From assembly GCA_963931615.1 (NCBI GenBank), contig OZ007032.1:620001-684000 (forward strand): DNA of 64,000 nucleotides, given 5' to 3'. The translations under genes were made by a program, and so were the position numbers. The notes beneath the pieces were generated by a model. It was given only the letters and a program-made list of their open reading frames with translations. It was not told the origin of the DNA and ran no database searches. The DNA is from Coprenecus sp902388455. GTDB taxonomy: Bacteria; Bacteroidota; Bacteroidia; Bacteroidales; UBA932. Positions 8,301 through 16,048 of this stretch are shown one piece after another; position 1 is the first letter of the stretch, and every line of letters starts with the position of its first letter.

Positions 8301-9842
8301 ATGAAACATCTGAAAATTTTGCTTTTCCTCGCAGCTATCTTGACAGCCTGCAGCACAGAAGGAACTGACCCTGTTGACCATGTAGAGGACTTGGCCTCGG
8401 TGGAACTATCTGTAAAGGACACGGTACTCCTTACTGGTGAATCTTTCACTCTTGAAGTCAAATACATACCCGAAACAGAAAAAACCTACACCGGCACTTG
8501 GACCAGCAGCGACGAGAATGTGGTCACGGTCAACGGAGACGGACTGGTGACAGCTATTGCAGTCGGTGATGCCGTCATCAGATTCACGGTATCCGAGAAA
8601 ATCTACGATGAGTGCACGGTTTCGGTCGAAGAAAAAGAGATACCCATTCCTGATGCGATTGTCCTGTACCCGGAGTACCTGAGCATGGAGATAGGGGAAA
8701 GTTCAGAGTTGAAAATACTGTCTCCTGACTCAGATGATTTCACCCATCCGGACATAGTCTGGGAATCCTCTGACAATGAGGTCGCCGAAGTGTCAGCATC
8801 CGGTATGGTTACAGCTAAAGGCTTCGGCACAGTAATGGTCAGGGCTGTCCTCGAAGATCTGGATGCATACTGCCTTATCAGCGTAGAAGACCCTGCCCAG
8901 CCTAAGGAATACGATGCATCATGGCTGGAAGTACCTTATCCTTATCTGGAATATCCCACAACTAGGGAACGAATCATAGCGGCAGAAAATGACTCGGACG
9001 AGAGCGGTCTGATACTGCGCAAACTGGTAGGCGAAAGCGACGGCGTACTATCCTTCGAGGTAAGGGATTACTTCGATCAAGGTCCTATAGCCGCGATGTT
9101 CAACAACACATTCTATGACCTGTCACCCGAGAAAGGTGATCGGTTTGCATGGGGCTACCTTTTAGGTATAAGCCGCCAGGACATGGTCGACGGAGTAATG
9201 GTAGAAATAATGGAAGAAATCGGCTACTCATGGAAAAAGAACGTAGACAGGTCGGACGGGACATACGCCGCTTGGTATTCCAATGAAAGCAGCAACAGAT
9301 CCGCACTCATCTACATCATGCCGTATACCAACGAGCCGGACAGGGTCTATGGAGTAATCGAATGGAGGATTCTCGAAGACGATTCCCTAAACGACGGCAG
9401 CCAGCAGGAAGGAGATCCGCTCCCAGCCAGATTCACAGAATACGGGGCGTCAATGGATGATGTCAGGGCATATGAATCAGAGCACGGCGGTGTAATCAAC
9501 CCTGACTGGTGTTATTCGAGCGACAACCTCGCCTTCGATGTCATACCCGAGGACGAATTCTCCACATTCTTCGTCAACTATGTATTCGACAATGTCGGAG
9601 GGTTGTACTGGATTCAGTTGTTTCTAAGCGATGTCTCCAGCATATTCACTGAAGACGGAAGCTCCCTCAACGAAACCTTGATTGATAACCTGAAAGCGAA
9701 CGGGTACTCTATGAGAAGCGAATTGGAGTATTACAGTCCAGGAAGCCGCCAGTATATCAAATTCATCTACTATGATGAGAACATCATCAACGGAGACAGC
9801 GCTCCGATAGCCTGCGTTGAATACATGGCCGAGACCGAGTAA
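8301..9842 (+). CDS. Surface lipoprotein with two Big2 (bacterial Ig-like) domains
   Basis: A 513-residue lipoprotein from the ATG at 8301. This start gives a lipoprotein signal peptide with lipobox LTAC and lipidated Cys17; a longer in-frame start at 8109 would destroy it. Two Big2-type Ig-like domains follow (about residues 30-105 and 110-195), each with the W-S-S-D/S-x-x-V-A/V-x-V core. The C-terminal ~300 residues are unrecognised, rich in acidic and aromatic residues. It is probably exposed on the outer membrane; the function is unknown. It may be regulated by the adjacent LytS/LytTR pair. Confidence 0.8.
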   Translation: MKHLKILLFLAAILTACSTEGTDPVDHVEDLASVELSVKDTVLLTGESFTLEVKYIPETEKTYTGTWTSSDENVVTVNGDGLVTAIAVGDAVIRFTVSEKIYDECTVSVEEKEIPIPDAIVLYPEYLSMEIGESSELKILSPDSDDFTHPDIVWESSDNEVAEVSASGMVTAKGFGTVMVRAVLEDLDAYCLISVEDPAQPKEYDASWLEVPYPYLEYPTTRERIIAAENDSDESGLILRKLVGESDGVLSFEVRDYFDQGPIAAMFNNTFYDLSPEKGDRFAWGYLLGISRQDMVDGVMVEIMEEIGYSWKKNVDRSDGTYAAWYSNESSNRSALIYIMPYTNEPDRVYGVIEWRILEDDSLNDGSQQEGDPLPARFTEYGASMDDVRAYESEHGGVINPDWCYSSDNLAFDVIPEDEFSTFFVNYVFDNVGGLYWIQLFLSDVSSIFTEDGSSLNETLIDNLKANGYSMRSELEYYSPGSRQYIKFIYYDENIINGDSAPIACVEYMAETE

Positions 9843-9870
9843 GACATCTGCTCTGTCGGAGATTTGAATT

Positions 9871-9914
9871 ATGCTGATGTAGAGGATATGCTGCCGTAGT
9901 CCCTACATCAGCAT
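9871..9914 (+). terminator. Hairpin, candidate terminator of the lipoprotein gene
   Basis: Perfect 12-base inverted repeat (9871-9882 and 9903-9914) with a 20-base loop, starting 29 bases after the stop. No T tract follows, so it may stabilise the mRNA end rather than terminate. Confidence 0.4.
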
Positions 9915-10065
9915 TATCATAGTCTGCAATGAGAGATATAACGCTAAGTATTTATAACTGACCATTGCTTTGTCAGTATCTTGGAAGGAGTGGGGTTTGA
10001 CAGAAAAACAACGGCGGCTAATGCCGAAAAGGGCATCCCTACAAGAGTTCTGACAGCCGGGGAAG

Positions 10066-10320
10066 ATGGAGGGAGTTGAAGGTACTTTTACCCGTGGTTT
10101 CTGGCAAGATGACGAACAGGGTTCCTGGTATCTGATCTATAATAATTGGGATATCGTCGCTCCCAGCGGACCTCTGACAGAAGGAACGGTGACGATCAGT
10201 AAAGACGGAGACAACTACACGATTTCTCTAAACTGTACCGATGATCTGGAAAACAGGATAACAGGAGAGTGGACAGGCAAAGCCGAGATTTATGATTACG
10301 ATATCTGTAAGACCGTATAA
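10066..10320 (+). pseudogene. C-terminal fragment of a Bacteroidota lipoprotein
   Basis: The 84 encoded residues resemble the last beta-strand repeat of Bacteroidota surface lipoproteins (GSWYLIYNN, then GDNYTISLNC and GEWTGKAEIYD). No signal peptide, lipobox or promoter precedes it, and the upstream 200 bases do not continue the frame. I read it as the remnant of a deleted or rearranged lipoprotein gene, possibly related to the intact one upstream. A small functional protein cannot be excluded. Confidence 0.5.
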
Positions 10321-10334
10321 AATGCTGGTAAGAA

Positions 10335-10372
10335 AAAAGGCAGCCCCGGAGCATTGTGCAGGGCTGCCTTTT
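10335..10372. terminator. Bidirectional terminator
   Basis: AAAAGGCAGCCC (10335-10346) pairs with GGGCTGCCTTTT (10361-10372). With A and T runs on the two sides it can end transcription from both directions. It sits between convergent units. Confidence 0.85.
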
Positions 10373-10425
10373 GATATTTAATCCGGACCCTAGCCAGCTG
10401 CTGTGGCCGGCCGGGCGGACGTGTC

Positions 10426-11730
10426 TTAGCCGATAAAGTGATAGTGCGGTCCGAAGCGCTCGAAAGCGGCGCGGTCGAGCTCCTCCTGATGGTCGGGGTG
10501 GGCGACGCTGATGATGGCCTTGGCTCTCTCCTGGAGGGACTTGCCGTAGAGGTCCACCGCACCGTACTCGGTTACGAACCAGTGGATGTGGTTGCGGGTG
10601 GTCACGACGCCGGCGCCGGGAGTGAGAATCGGGGCTATCTTGCTGACGCCCTTGTTGGTCACTGAGGGCATGGCGATGATGGCCTTGCCGCCCTTGGAGA
10701 GGGATGCTCCGTAGACGAAGTCAATCTGTCCGCCTACACCGGAGTAGAACTTGGTGCCGAGGGAGTCGGCGCATACCTGGCCGGTGAGATCTACCTGCAG
10801 GGCTGAGTTGATGGCGGTCACCTTGGGGTTCTTGGCGATGACATAGGGGTCGTTGGTGTAGCCGACGTCCATCATGGCCACCATAGGGTTGTCGTCGATG
10901 AAGTCATAGACCTCCTGCGAGCCCATGAGGAAGGTGGATACCATCTTGCCGCGGTCGATGCACTTCTCGGCTCCGTTGATTACGCCTTTCCTGACGAGGG
11001 GCAGGACGCCGTCGGCGAACATCTCGGTGTGGATACCGAGGTTCTTGTGGTCACCGAGCTGGGCCAGTACGGCGTTGGGAATGGCGCCGATACCCATCTG
11101 CAGGGTGGCTCCGTCCTCTATCAGTGCGGCGCAGTTGCGTCCGATGGCTGCCTCGATGGGGGAAGGCTCGGAGAAGTGGGCGGGCTCCAGCTCTGAGTCG
11201 CACTCCACGAAGGTGTCGATCATCGACAGGGGGATGATGGCGTCACCCCATGCGCGGGGCACGTGCTTGTTGACCACCGCGATGACATGCTTGGCGCACT
11301 CAACGGCGGCCAGGGAGGCGTCCACGGAGGTACCCATGGATACATAGCCGTGCTTGTCGGGGAGGGATACCTGGATCATGGCCACGTCGCAGGGCAGCAC
11401 GCCGCTGCGGTAGAGCCTCTGGGTCTCGCTCAGGAAGATGGGGATGTAGTCGGCGTATCCGGCCTGCACGCTCTTGCGCACGTTGCCGCCTACGAAGAAT
11501 GCCTGATGGAAGAAGATTCCCTCATACTTGGCATCGGTGTAGGGAGCGGGTCCCTCGGTGTGGAGGTGGTGGATCCTCACGTCCCTGAGCTCGCCTGCAT
11601 CGCCTCTGCGGCAGAGAGCGTCGATCAGCACTTTGGGGGCTGCGGCCACACTGCTGAAGTGAATGTGGTCTCCGGACTTGACGACCTTGACGGCCTCGTC
11701 CGCGCTTACAAAATGGATATCTTTGTACAT
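10426..11730 (-). CDS. Acetyl-CoA hydrolase/transferase family CoA-transferase
   Basis: A 434-residue CoA-transferase of the family that includes 4-hydroxybutyrate, butyrate and succinate CoA-transferases using acetyl-CoA. The catalytic glutamate is E236 in the family motif GIHTEMFADG, and the C-terminal glycine-rich TPGAGVVTTRNHIHWFVTEYG segment closes the active site. It would exchange CoA between acyl-CoA and acetate in fermentation, releasing acetate or butyrate-type acids. The exact substrate cannot be assigned from sequence. Transcribed alone from a recognisable promoter. Confidence 0.9.
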   Translation of the reverse strand: MYKDIHFVSADEAVKVVKSGDHIHFSSVAAAPKVLIDALCRRGDAGELRDVRIHHLHTEGPAPYTDAKYEGIFFHQAFFVGGNVRKSVQAGYADYIPIFLSETQRLYRSGVLPCDVAMIQVSLPDKHGYVSMGTSVDASLAAVECAKHVIAVVNKHVPRAWGDAIIPLSMIDTFVECDSELEPAHFSEPSPIEAAIGRNCAALIEDGATLQMGIGAIPNAVLAQLGDHKNLGIHTEMFADGVLPLVRKGVINGAEKCIDRGKMVSTFLMGSQEVYDFIDDNPMVAMMDVGYTNDPYVIAKNPKVTAINSALQVDLTGQVCADSLGTKFYSGVGGQIDFVYGASLSKGGKAIIAMPSVTNKGVSKIAPILTPGAGVVTTRNHIHWFVTEYGAVDLYGKSLQERAKAIISVAHPDHQEELDRAAFERFGPHYHFIG

Positions 11731-11772
11731 ATTGTAGATTATTGGTAATTAGTTTCAGCAAGTTATTGAGCG

Positions 11773-11806
11773 CAAAGTTAAGAATTTTCTCCAACTTTGT
11801 CACAAA
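11773..11806 (-). promoter_or_regulatory. Promoter of the CoA-transferase gene
   Basis: On the minus strand TTTG (complement of 11803-11806) precedes TAACTTTG (complement of 11773-11780) by 22 bases. Confidence 0.65.
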
Positions 11807-11832
11807 TCTATGCCCTCATACGTCTTAGGAAT

Positions 11833-12327
11833 ATGAATTCAGAAACAGTAAGTGCAGTGGAGGCTGAGCGCAGACGCCTGCAGGTCTTCGTAAGGAACAT
11901 TGTCGGGGACAATGCTCTGGCCGAGGATATCGTACAGGATACTGTCCTGGCGTGCCTGCAGGAGGTCTCGCAGGGGAGGAATGTCAGCTGTCCCGGGGCC
12001 TGGCTGATGAAGGTGGCAAGGAACAAGGCGCTGGATGCGGTCAGGTCAGCGGGCTACAGCAGGAGGACCGGGATAGAGGCGGTATGGAGACAGGACAGCG
12101 GGGAGAATATCGAGCTGCACTTCGGTATGAAAGAGCGGATAGGGCAGGTGAGGAAGGTCGTCGGGGAACTGCCGGAGCTTCAGCGCTCGGCGTTCATTCT
12201 CAGGGATGTACTGGGGTATGATACCGATGAGACGGCGTCAGTTCTCGGATGCAGCGGGGACAATGCCCGGCAGCTGCTGAGCAGGGCGAGGAAGCGGATC
12301 CGGGAATATCTGTTGAACAATGAATAA
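11833..12327 (+). CDS. ECF-type RNA polymerase sigma factor
   Basis: A 164-residue sigma factor with only regions 2 and 4. Region 2 includes ALAEDIVQDTVLACL and GAWLMKVARNKALD; region 4 includes LPELQRSAFILRDVLGY and the recognition helix around GDNARQLLSRARKRI. The ATG at 11833 is preferred over an alternative start 12 codons upstream because it puts the conserved block at the usual distance. It heads a four-gene unit with a membrane partner, a DUF4252-like protein and a beta-barrel protein, typical of a cell-envelope stress regulon. The next gene begins inside its last codons. Confidence 0.93.
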   Translation: MNSETVSAVEAERRRLQVFVRNIVGDNALAEDIVQDTVLACLQEVSQGRNVSCPGAWLMKVARNKALDAVRSAGYSRRTGIEAVWRQDSGENIELHFGMKERIGQVRKVVGELPELQRSAFILRDVLGYDTDETASVLGCSGDNARQLLSRARKRIREYLLNNE

Positions 12328-12862
12328 GAAGGTCTATAATATGAAAAAGGAAGAAAAGCTGAGAAAATTGCTGGAGCTGTACTTCGAGGGAGGGACAGAC
12401 TCCGCGCAGGAGGAGGAGCTCCGCAGGAGGTTCCTTTCCGGGAAGGTGCCGGAGGACCTGGAGAAGTACAGGCCTCTTTTCGGGTATATCGCTCAGGAAA
12501 TGGCGGATGTGGCCATGACAGGTGCCGGAGACGGGAGGACATCCGTCCGCATGGGGCGCCGGCGTATCATGAGTATCGCCGCCGCAGCCGTAGGAGCTGC
12601 CGCCGTGATTTCCGCTGTCGGGGTGTTTGCCCTCAGCGGCAGGTTCGGAGGGAGCCCCGGATTTGAACTGACGGTCGGAGGCCGGCGGGTCGCTGACGAA
12701 GCCCTGGCAATCGAGATTGCCGACCGGGGGCTGTCCCGGCTGCAGGGACTGCAGGCGGCATTGGACCAGAGCCTGGGCACGCTGCAGATGAGGATGGAAA
12801 AGACTGATTCGACGGTGCATGTGCTGGAAGAGAGTATTTTGTCAAAATTTAAATTACAATAG
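12320..12862 (+). CDS. Single-pass membrane protein, probable anti-sigma factor
   Basis: 180 residues. The cytoplasmic N-terminal ~75 residues are charged and helical, with LRKLLELYFEGGTDSAQEEEL, a pattern seen in Bacteroidota anti-sigma-like proteins. One transmembrane helix follows at about residues 88-108 (Ala-rich), then a periplasmic tail with a predicted coiled segment. No zinc-binding HxxxCxxC motif is present. Position directly after and overlapping an ECF sigma gene is the main argument; the function is inferred. Confidence 0.65.
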   Translation: MNKKVYNMKKEEKLRKLLELYFEGGTDSAQEEELRRRFLSGKVPEDLEKYRPLFGYIAQEMADVAMTGAGDGRTSVRMGRRRIMSIAAAAVGAAAVISAVGVFALSGRFGGSPGFELTVGGRRVADEALAIEIADRGLSRLQGLQAALDQSLGTLQMRMEKTDSTVHVLEESILSKFKLQ

Positions 12863-12864
12863 AT

Positions 12865-13326
12865 ATGAGAAAGACTGTAATCATGCTGATGATGCTGTGC
12901 ATTGCTCCGCTGTGGGCTGCGGCCCAGTCCTTCGAGGGACTCATGGAACGCTATGGCCCGAATGAGGGGGTGGTGACGGTGACTATGTCCAAGTCCGTCC
13001 TGCAGAGGATCGCGCGGCGGGATGACAACGAGCTGCTTCGCAAGCTCACGGAGCTGAAGGTGATCAGCGCTTCCTTTAAATGCTGTGATCCTTTGAGGGA
13101 GGCTTTTCTGAAGGATGCCGACAGGTATGCGGAGGGATTTGACAATCTTTATAAAGTGTCCATGGGCAGTGACGGGAGTGTGCTGTCAGTGTATGTGGAC
13201 AGTAAGTGCCGGAAGGCTCTGATGCTTTCCGTGGAGGCCGATGCCGTGCTGCTGATGGAGATGGTGGGCGACATCGACGGACAGATGCAGGATGCCCTGC
13301 TGAACAATGAGATAAGAATAAAATAG
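12865..13326 (+). CDS. Secreted DUF4252-like protein
   Basis: 153 residues with a signal peptide cleaved near WAAAQS. The mature part resembles the DUF4252 family, small secreted Bacteroidota proteins often encoded beside ECF sigma factors. It lies two bases after the putative anti-sigma gene and is clearly in the same operon. Molecular function is unknown. Confidence 0.7.
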   Translation: MRKTVIMLMMLCIAPLWAAAQSFEGLMERYGPNEGVVTVTMSKSVLQRIARRDDNELLRKLTELKVISASFKCCDPLREAFLKDADRYAEGFDNLYKVSMGSDGSVLSVYVDSKCRKALMLSVEADAVLLMEMVGDIDGQMQDALLNNEIRIK

Positions 13327-13340
13327 AAAAAACAGAGGAT

Positions 13341-14114
13341 ATGAAAAAGACAATTTTTGCAATTGCCTGCGCGGCAGGACTGCTGCTCATGGCTCCCGGA
13401 CAGGCTTCCGCCCAGGCGGACATAGAGATAGGCAAGACCACCATCCGGCTTCAGTCTCCGGTTAAGATCTACGGCCAGGATAAAAATGTTTACCGCTACG
13501 ATGACTATGGGACGCGGAAAAAAAAGAACCGGTGGTATGACGATGCGAGCGTGTTCTTCGGTTTCAGTTTCCCGGTGGAGGGGTGCAGTTACGAGCCGAC
13601 TGCCGCTATGCCGGTGAAGTACGGCAACAGTTTCGAGATCACTCTAGGGGCCAAACAGTGGTTCGGCATAGGACATTATGCGTTCGGCATATCGGCGCAG
13701 TATACTCACTATGACTACAGGGGCAGCGGTCTGGCGGCCAGGGGCATTATTACGCAGTATCCGCACAATGCCGTGATCAGCAGGGAAATATTCAAGACCG
13801 ACAATATCGGTATAGGAGTCTACAACCGCTTCTACATCTCGTTGCGGACGCCGCTGTATATCGACCTGGGTGCCTGGGGAGACTGGGCCTTCAGCCGTCA
13901 GTACAAGGTCAAGTACTATATCGGCGATTACAAGGAGGTGGACCACTACCGCGATGGGGAAAAGTTCCTGCCTCTGCAGGGAGGTGTCTATGCTGCGGTC
14001 GGTGTCAATCTGTTCTCAATCTACTGCAAATATCGTTTCACGCACTGGTTCAGCCACTCTGTCCTTCCCATGGAACCACCGAGGCTGCAGATAGGACTGA
14101 TGATAGAGATTTAA
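13341..14114 (+). CDS. Outer-membrane beta-barrel protein
   Basis: 257 residues with a clear signal peptide (cleavage near ASAQA). The mature part alternates aromatic and polar residues in strand-length blocks (YGNSFEITLGAKQWF, HYAFGISAQYTHYD, YADVGVNL-like segments) and ends in LQIGLMIEI, as expected of a small outer-membrane barrel. It is the last gene of the sigma operon and its stop overlaps by four bases that of the convergent WYL gene. It is the likely effector or output of the envelope regulon; no specific family recognised. Confidence 0.65.
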   Translation: MKKTIFAIACAAGLLLMAPGQASAQADIEIGKTTIRLQSPVKIYGQDKNVYRYDDYGTRKKKNRWYDDASVFFGFSFPVEGCSYEPTAAMPVKYGNSFEITLGAKQWFGIGHYAFGISAQYTHYDYRGSGLAARGIITQYPHNAVISREIFKTDNIGIGVYNRFYISLRTPLYIDLGAWGDWAFSRQYKVKYYIGDYKEVDHYRDGEKFLPLQGGVYAAVGVNLFSIYCKYRFTHWFSHSVLPMEPPRLQIGLMIEI

Positions 14115-15034
14115 CGGTCAGGACTGTCATGATAGAGGGAGGCGATTCTCTGCACGGTGTTGCGGATCTCCTCCCGGAGTGAGGCGGGGGAGATGACTTC
14201 CAGCTGGTCCATGCGGGAGAGAATGGTGCTGTAGAAGTCCCAGGTGGGGCGGAGCCGGTATTCGAAGACAGCACATTCTTCGTCGGGATCGGTTGCGACC
14301 TCTTTCTGGCTGTGGTGCAGGGGAAGGGAGCGCAGGTAGCGGACCTGGATGCCGTAGGCTCTGATGCGGATGGTGGTCATGGGACTGTTATTGTCGGTGG
14401 AGATGCCGCAGAAGTCGGCGAAGTAGCCCTGGGGGTCGAAGTCTGCGGGGTATTCGAAGGTCTCGTTCATAGCAGTCAGTCCTATGATGCGGTCCAGGGC
14501 AAATGTGCGCATGGCGTCCCTCTCACGGCAGTAGCCGCAGACGTACCATCTCTGGTTGAAGAGCTTGAGGCACCAGGGCTGTACTGTGTAGGTGTCCGGT
14601 CTGTCGTACCAGTAGCTGCCGTGGACTATCTCCAGCCACTTATTTGACTGCATGGCATCGATTATGGGCGTGAGGTGTTTCTGTCCGGAAGGTACATTCT
14701 CGAGGAGGATGCGGTCGCGGATGCCCTTGCTCTCGCTGATAATGTTCTTGACAGTGAAAGTATTGAGCAGCCATGAGCGTGTAGTGCTGTTCTCCAGGTC
14801 TTCCGGGTTCTCGATGTAGTAGTGATAGCCGCCGACCCGCCTGCACTCGATATTGATGTCAAATGCCTGCTGTATGGCTTCCTTCCAGTTGTTGAATGTA
14901 CGGCGCGGGATGTCCGCGCCGTCGTAGAGGGGCGACATGGCCCATTTCTCATTGATTTCCCTGAGTGTGATGCGGCCTGCGCGGTGAATCGTGTCCACGA
15001 GCCAGATGTACTTGTCGAATAAGTCTTTAGTCAT
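14111..15034 (-). CDS. WYL-domain transcriptional regulator
   Basis: 307 residues from the ATG at 15034 (eight codons further upstream is possible). An N-terminal winged helix-turn-helix (about 1-70: DKYIWLVDTIHRAGRITLRE) is followed by the WYL domain with the family residues in KLFNQRWYVCGYC, and a C-terminal WCX-like extension. WYL proteins often control phage-defence or DNA-damage genes, and many repress their own promoters. The gene borders a nuclease-rich island, and its promoter carries an inverted repeat similar to one at 29.9 kb. Confidence 0.88.
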   Translation of the reverse strand: MTKDLFDKYIWLVDTIHRAGRITLREINEKWAMSPLYDGADIPRRTFNNWKEAIQQAFDINIECRRVGGYHYYIENPEDLENSTTRSWLLNTFTVKNIISESKGIRDRILLENVPSGQKHLTPIIDAMQSNKWLEIVHGSYWYDRPDTYTVQPWCLKLFNQRWYVCGYCRERDAMRTFALDRIIGLTAMNETFEYPADFDPQGYFADFCGISTDNNSPMTTIRIRAYGIQVRYLRSLPLHHSQKEVATDPDEECAVFEYRLRPTWDFYSTILSRMDQLEVISPASLREEIRNTVQRIASLYHDSPDR

Positions 15035-15055
15035 GATATTGCGTTTTGTTTTGTG

Positions 15056-15101
15056 CAAAGGTAGTGAAAACTTGTGAAAAATCGTGGCACAAGTTTTTCA
15101 C
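15056..15101 (-). promoter_or_regulatory. Promoter and candidate operator of the WYL gene
   Basis: The minus-strand minus-7 box TACCTTTG is the complement of 15056-15063. Immediately upstream lies an inverted repeat: GTGAAAACTTGTG (15064-15076) against CACAAGTTTTTCAC (15088-15101), complementary apart from one extra T. It covers the minus-10 to minus-33 region, where a repressor would block RNA polymerase. Autoregulation by the WYL protein is an inference. Confidence 0.6.
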
Positions 15102-15125
15102 ATATACCATTTCAGGCTACATTCT

Positions 15126-15155
15126 TTTGGATTATGTGATATTTTGCTAAATTTG
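15126..15155 (+). promoter_or_regulatory. Promoter of the toxin-antitoxin unit
   Basis: TTTG (15126-15129), 18 bases, TAAATTTG (15148-15155), 25 bases before the antitoxin ATG. Confidence 0.7.
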
Positions 15156-15180
15156 CAGAAGTCATAAAATAGAAGAAAAT

Positions 15181-15429
15181 ATGAGAGTATCAGCATCAAT
15201 GGAGAGTTTGTGGCGTTATATTGAGTCACTCTCACTGAGCGAGCGCAACCGTCAATGGTTGGCCGGAAAGTTACTTGAGAATCCTGATCCGCAGCATACG
15301 TTGGGGGAACCGCAGGAGGAGTATATCAGCAAAGAGGAAGTTCTGGAAATGATTGATTCGGGGTTGAATGACATAAAGGCCGGAAGAACAAGTTCGGCCA
15401 GAGAGGTATTGGAGGAACTTCGTCCTTGA
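15181..15429 (+). CDS. Putative antitoxin of a RelE-type system
   Basis: 82 residues, mostly helical and acidic, without a recognised DNA-binding domain; the C-terminal half (SKEEVLEMIDSGLNDIKAGR) resembles small Bacteroidota antitoxins paired with RelE/ParE toxins. The family assignment rests on its position: the sequence directly after it encodes the C-terminal part of such a toxin. It has its own promoter. If expressed, it would be an orphan antitoxin. Confidence 0.6.
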   Translation: MRVSASMESLWRYIESLSLSERNRQWLAGKLLENPDPQHTLGEPQEEYISKEEVLEMIDSGLNDIKAGRTSSAREVLEELRP

Positions 15430-15661
15430 AAAGAATCCCGGACTTGGAGCCGATCTCGGCGGAGGCTTGCGGAAAATCCGTATGGCCATTACATCCAAAG
15501 GACATGGCAAAAGAGGCGGTGCCCGTGTCATTACATTTACCGTGATAGTCTCCGTGGAGGAGGCTGTGATAAATCTGCTGACCATCTACGACAAGTCTGA
15601 GCGGGAATCCATCAGCCGTTCCGAAATACTGGCCCTTTTGGAAAAGAACGGCCTCAGGTAG
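15425..15661 (+). pseudogene. 5'-truncated RelE/ParE-type toxin
   Basis: The frame encodes the C-terminal ~70 residues of a RelE/ParE-family mRNA interferase: LGGGLRKIRMAI, SKGHGKRGGARVITF and TIYDKSERESISRSEI are hallmark segments. Full proteins of this family are about 110 residues; the first ~40, forming the N-terminal helices, are missing. The only starts are a TTG at 15467 and an internal ATG. The toxin frame joins the antitoxin frame without its own ATG, suggesting a small deletion at the junction. The toxin is probably inactive. Confidence 0.7.
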
Positions 15662-16048
15662 CGCAAACTTAACCGCCCGCAGTCTGTAATTGATTGTTTT
15701 AGGTATTCTGTTGAATGATAGGTGGTTATGTGATTATTTGTAATACAGACTGATCAGTACACCATGGCATGTATTTCTCAGAAACACGCTCAGAATGCAC
15801 TATAGTAGTGGTCGGATGCCGCCGTGTATTTTTTCCTCGCGTGAGTCTGTAATAGGATGATTTGCGCATATTGCTGTTAGACAGTAATATAACCCAAGGA
15901 TCCTTATAACAGATACAGCACCTGCTAAAGCATACCTTTGCATAGATTGTCTTAGAGGTGCTTTACAGATAATCATTTTAAAATACTTCGTCCAGTGCTG
16001 CCGTGTGGCGTAAGTGGCGGTTTATTTTGCAATCGAAAACCAGCCACA
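15662..16048 (+). other. Non-coding leader region upstream of the ATPase module
   Basis: About 390 bases without a gene. The only signal I can support is the promoter with flanking inverted repeat at 15917-15962. Confidence 0.5.
15917..15962 (+). promoter_or_regulatory. Promoter flanked by an inverted repeat (candidate operator)
   Basis: A minus-7 box TACCTTTG (15933-15940) lies between two arms: AGCACCT then CTAAAG (15917-15930) and CTTAG then AGGTGCT (15951-15962). The arms match except for one extra G and one extra A. The symmetry around the promoter suggests a repressor site for the five-gene module that follows about 100 bases later. Confidence 0.5.
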
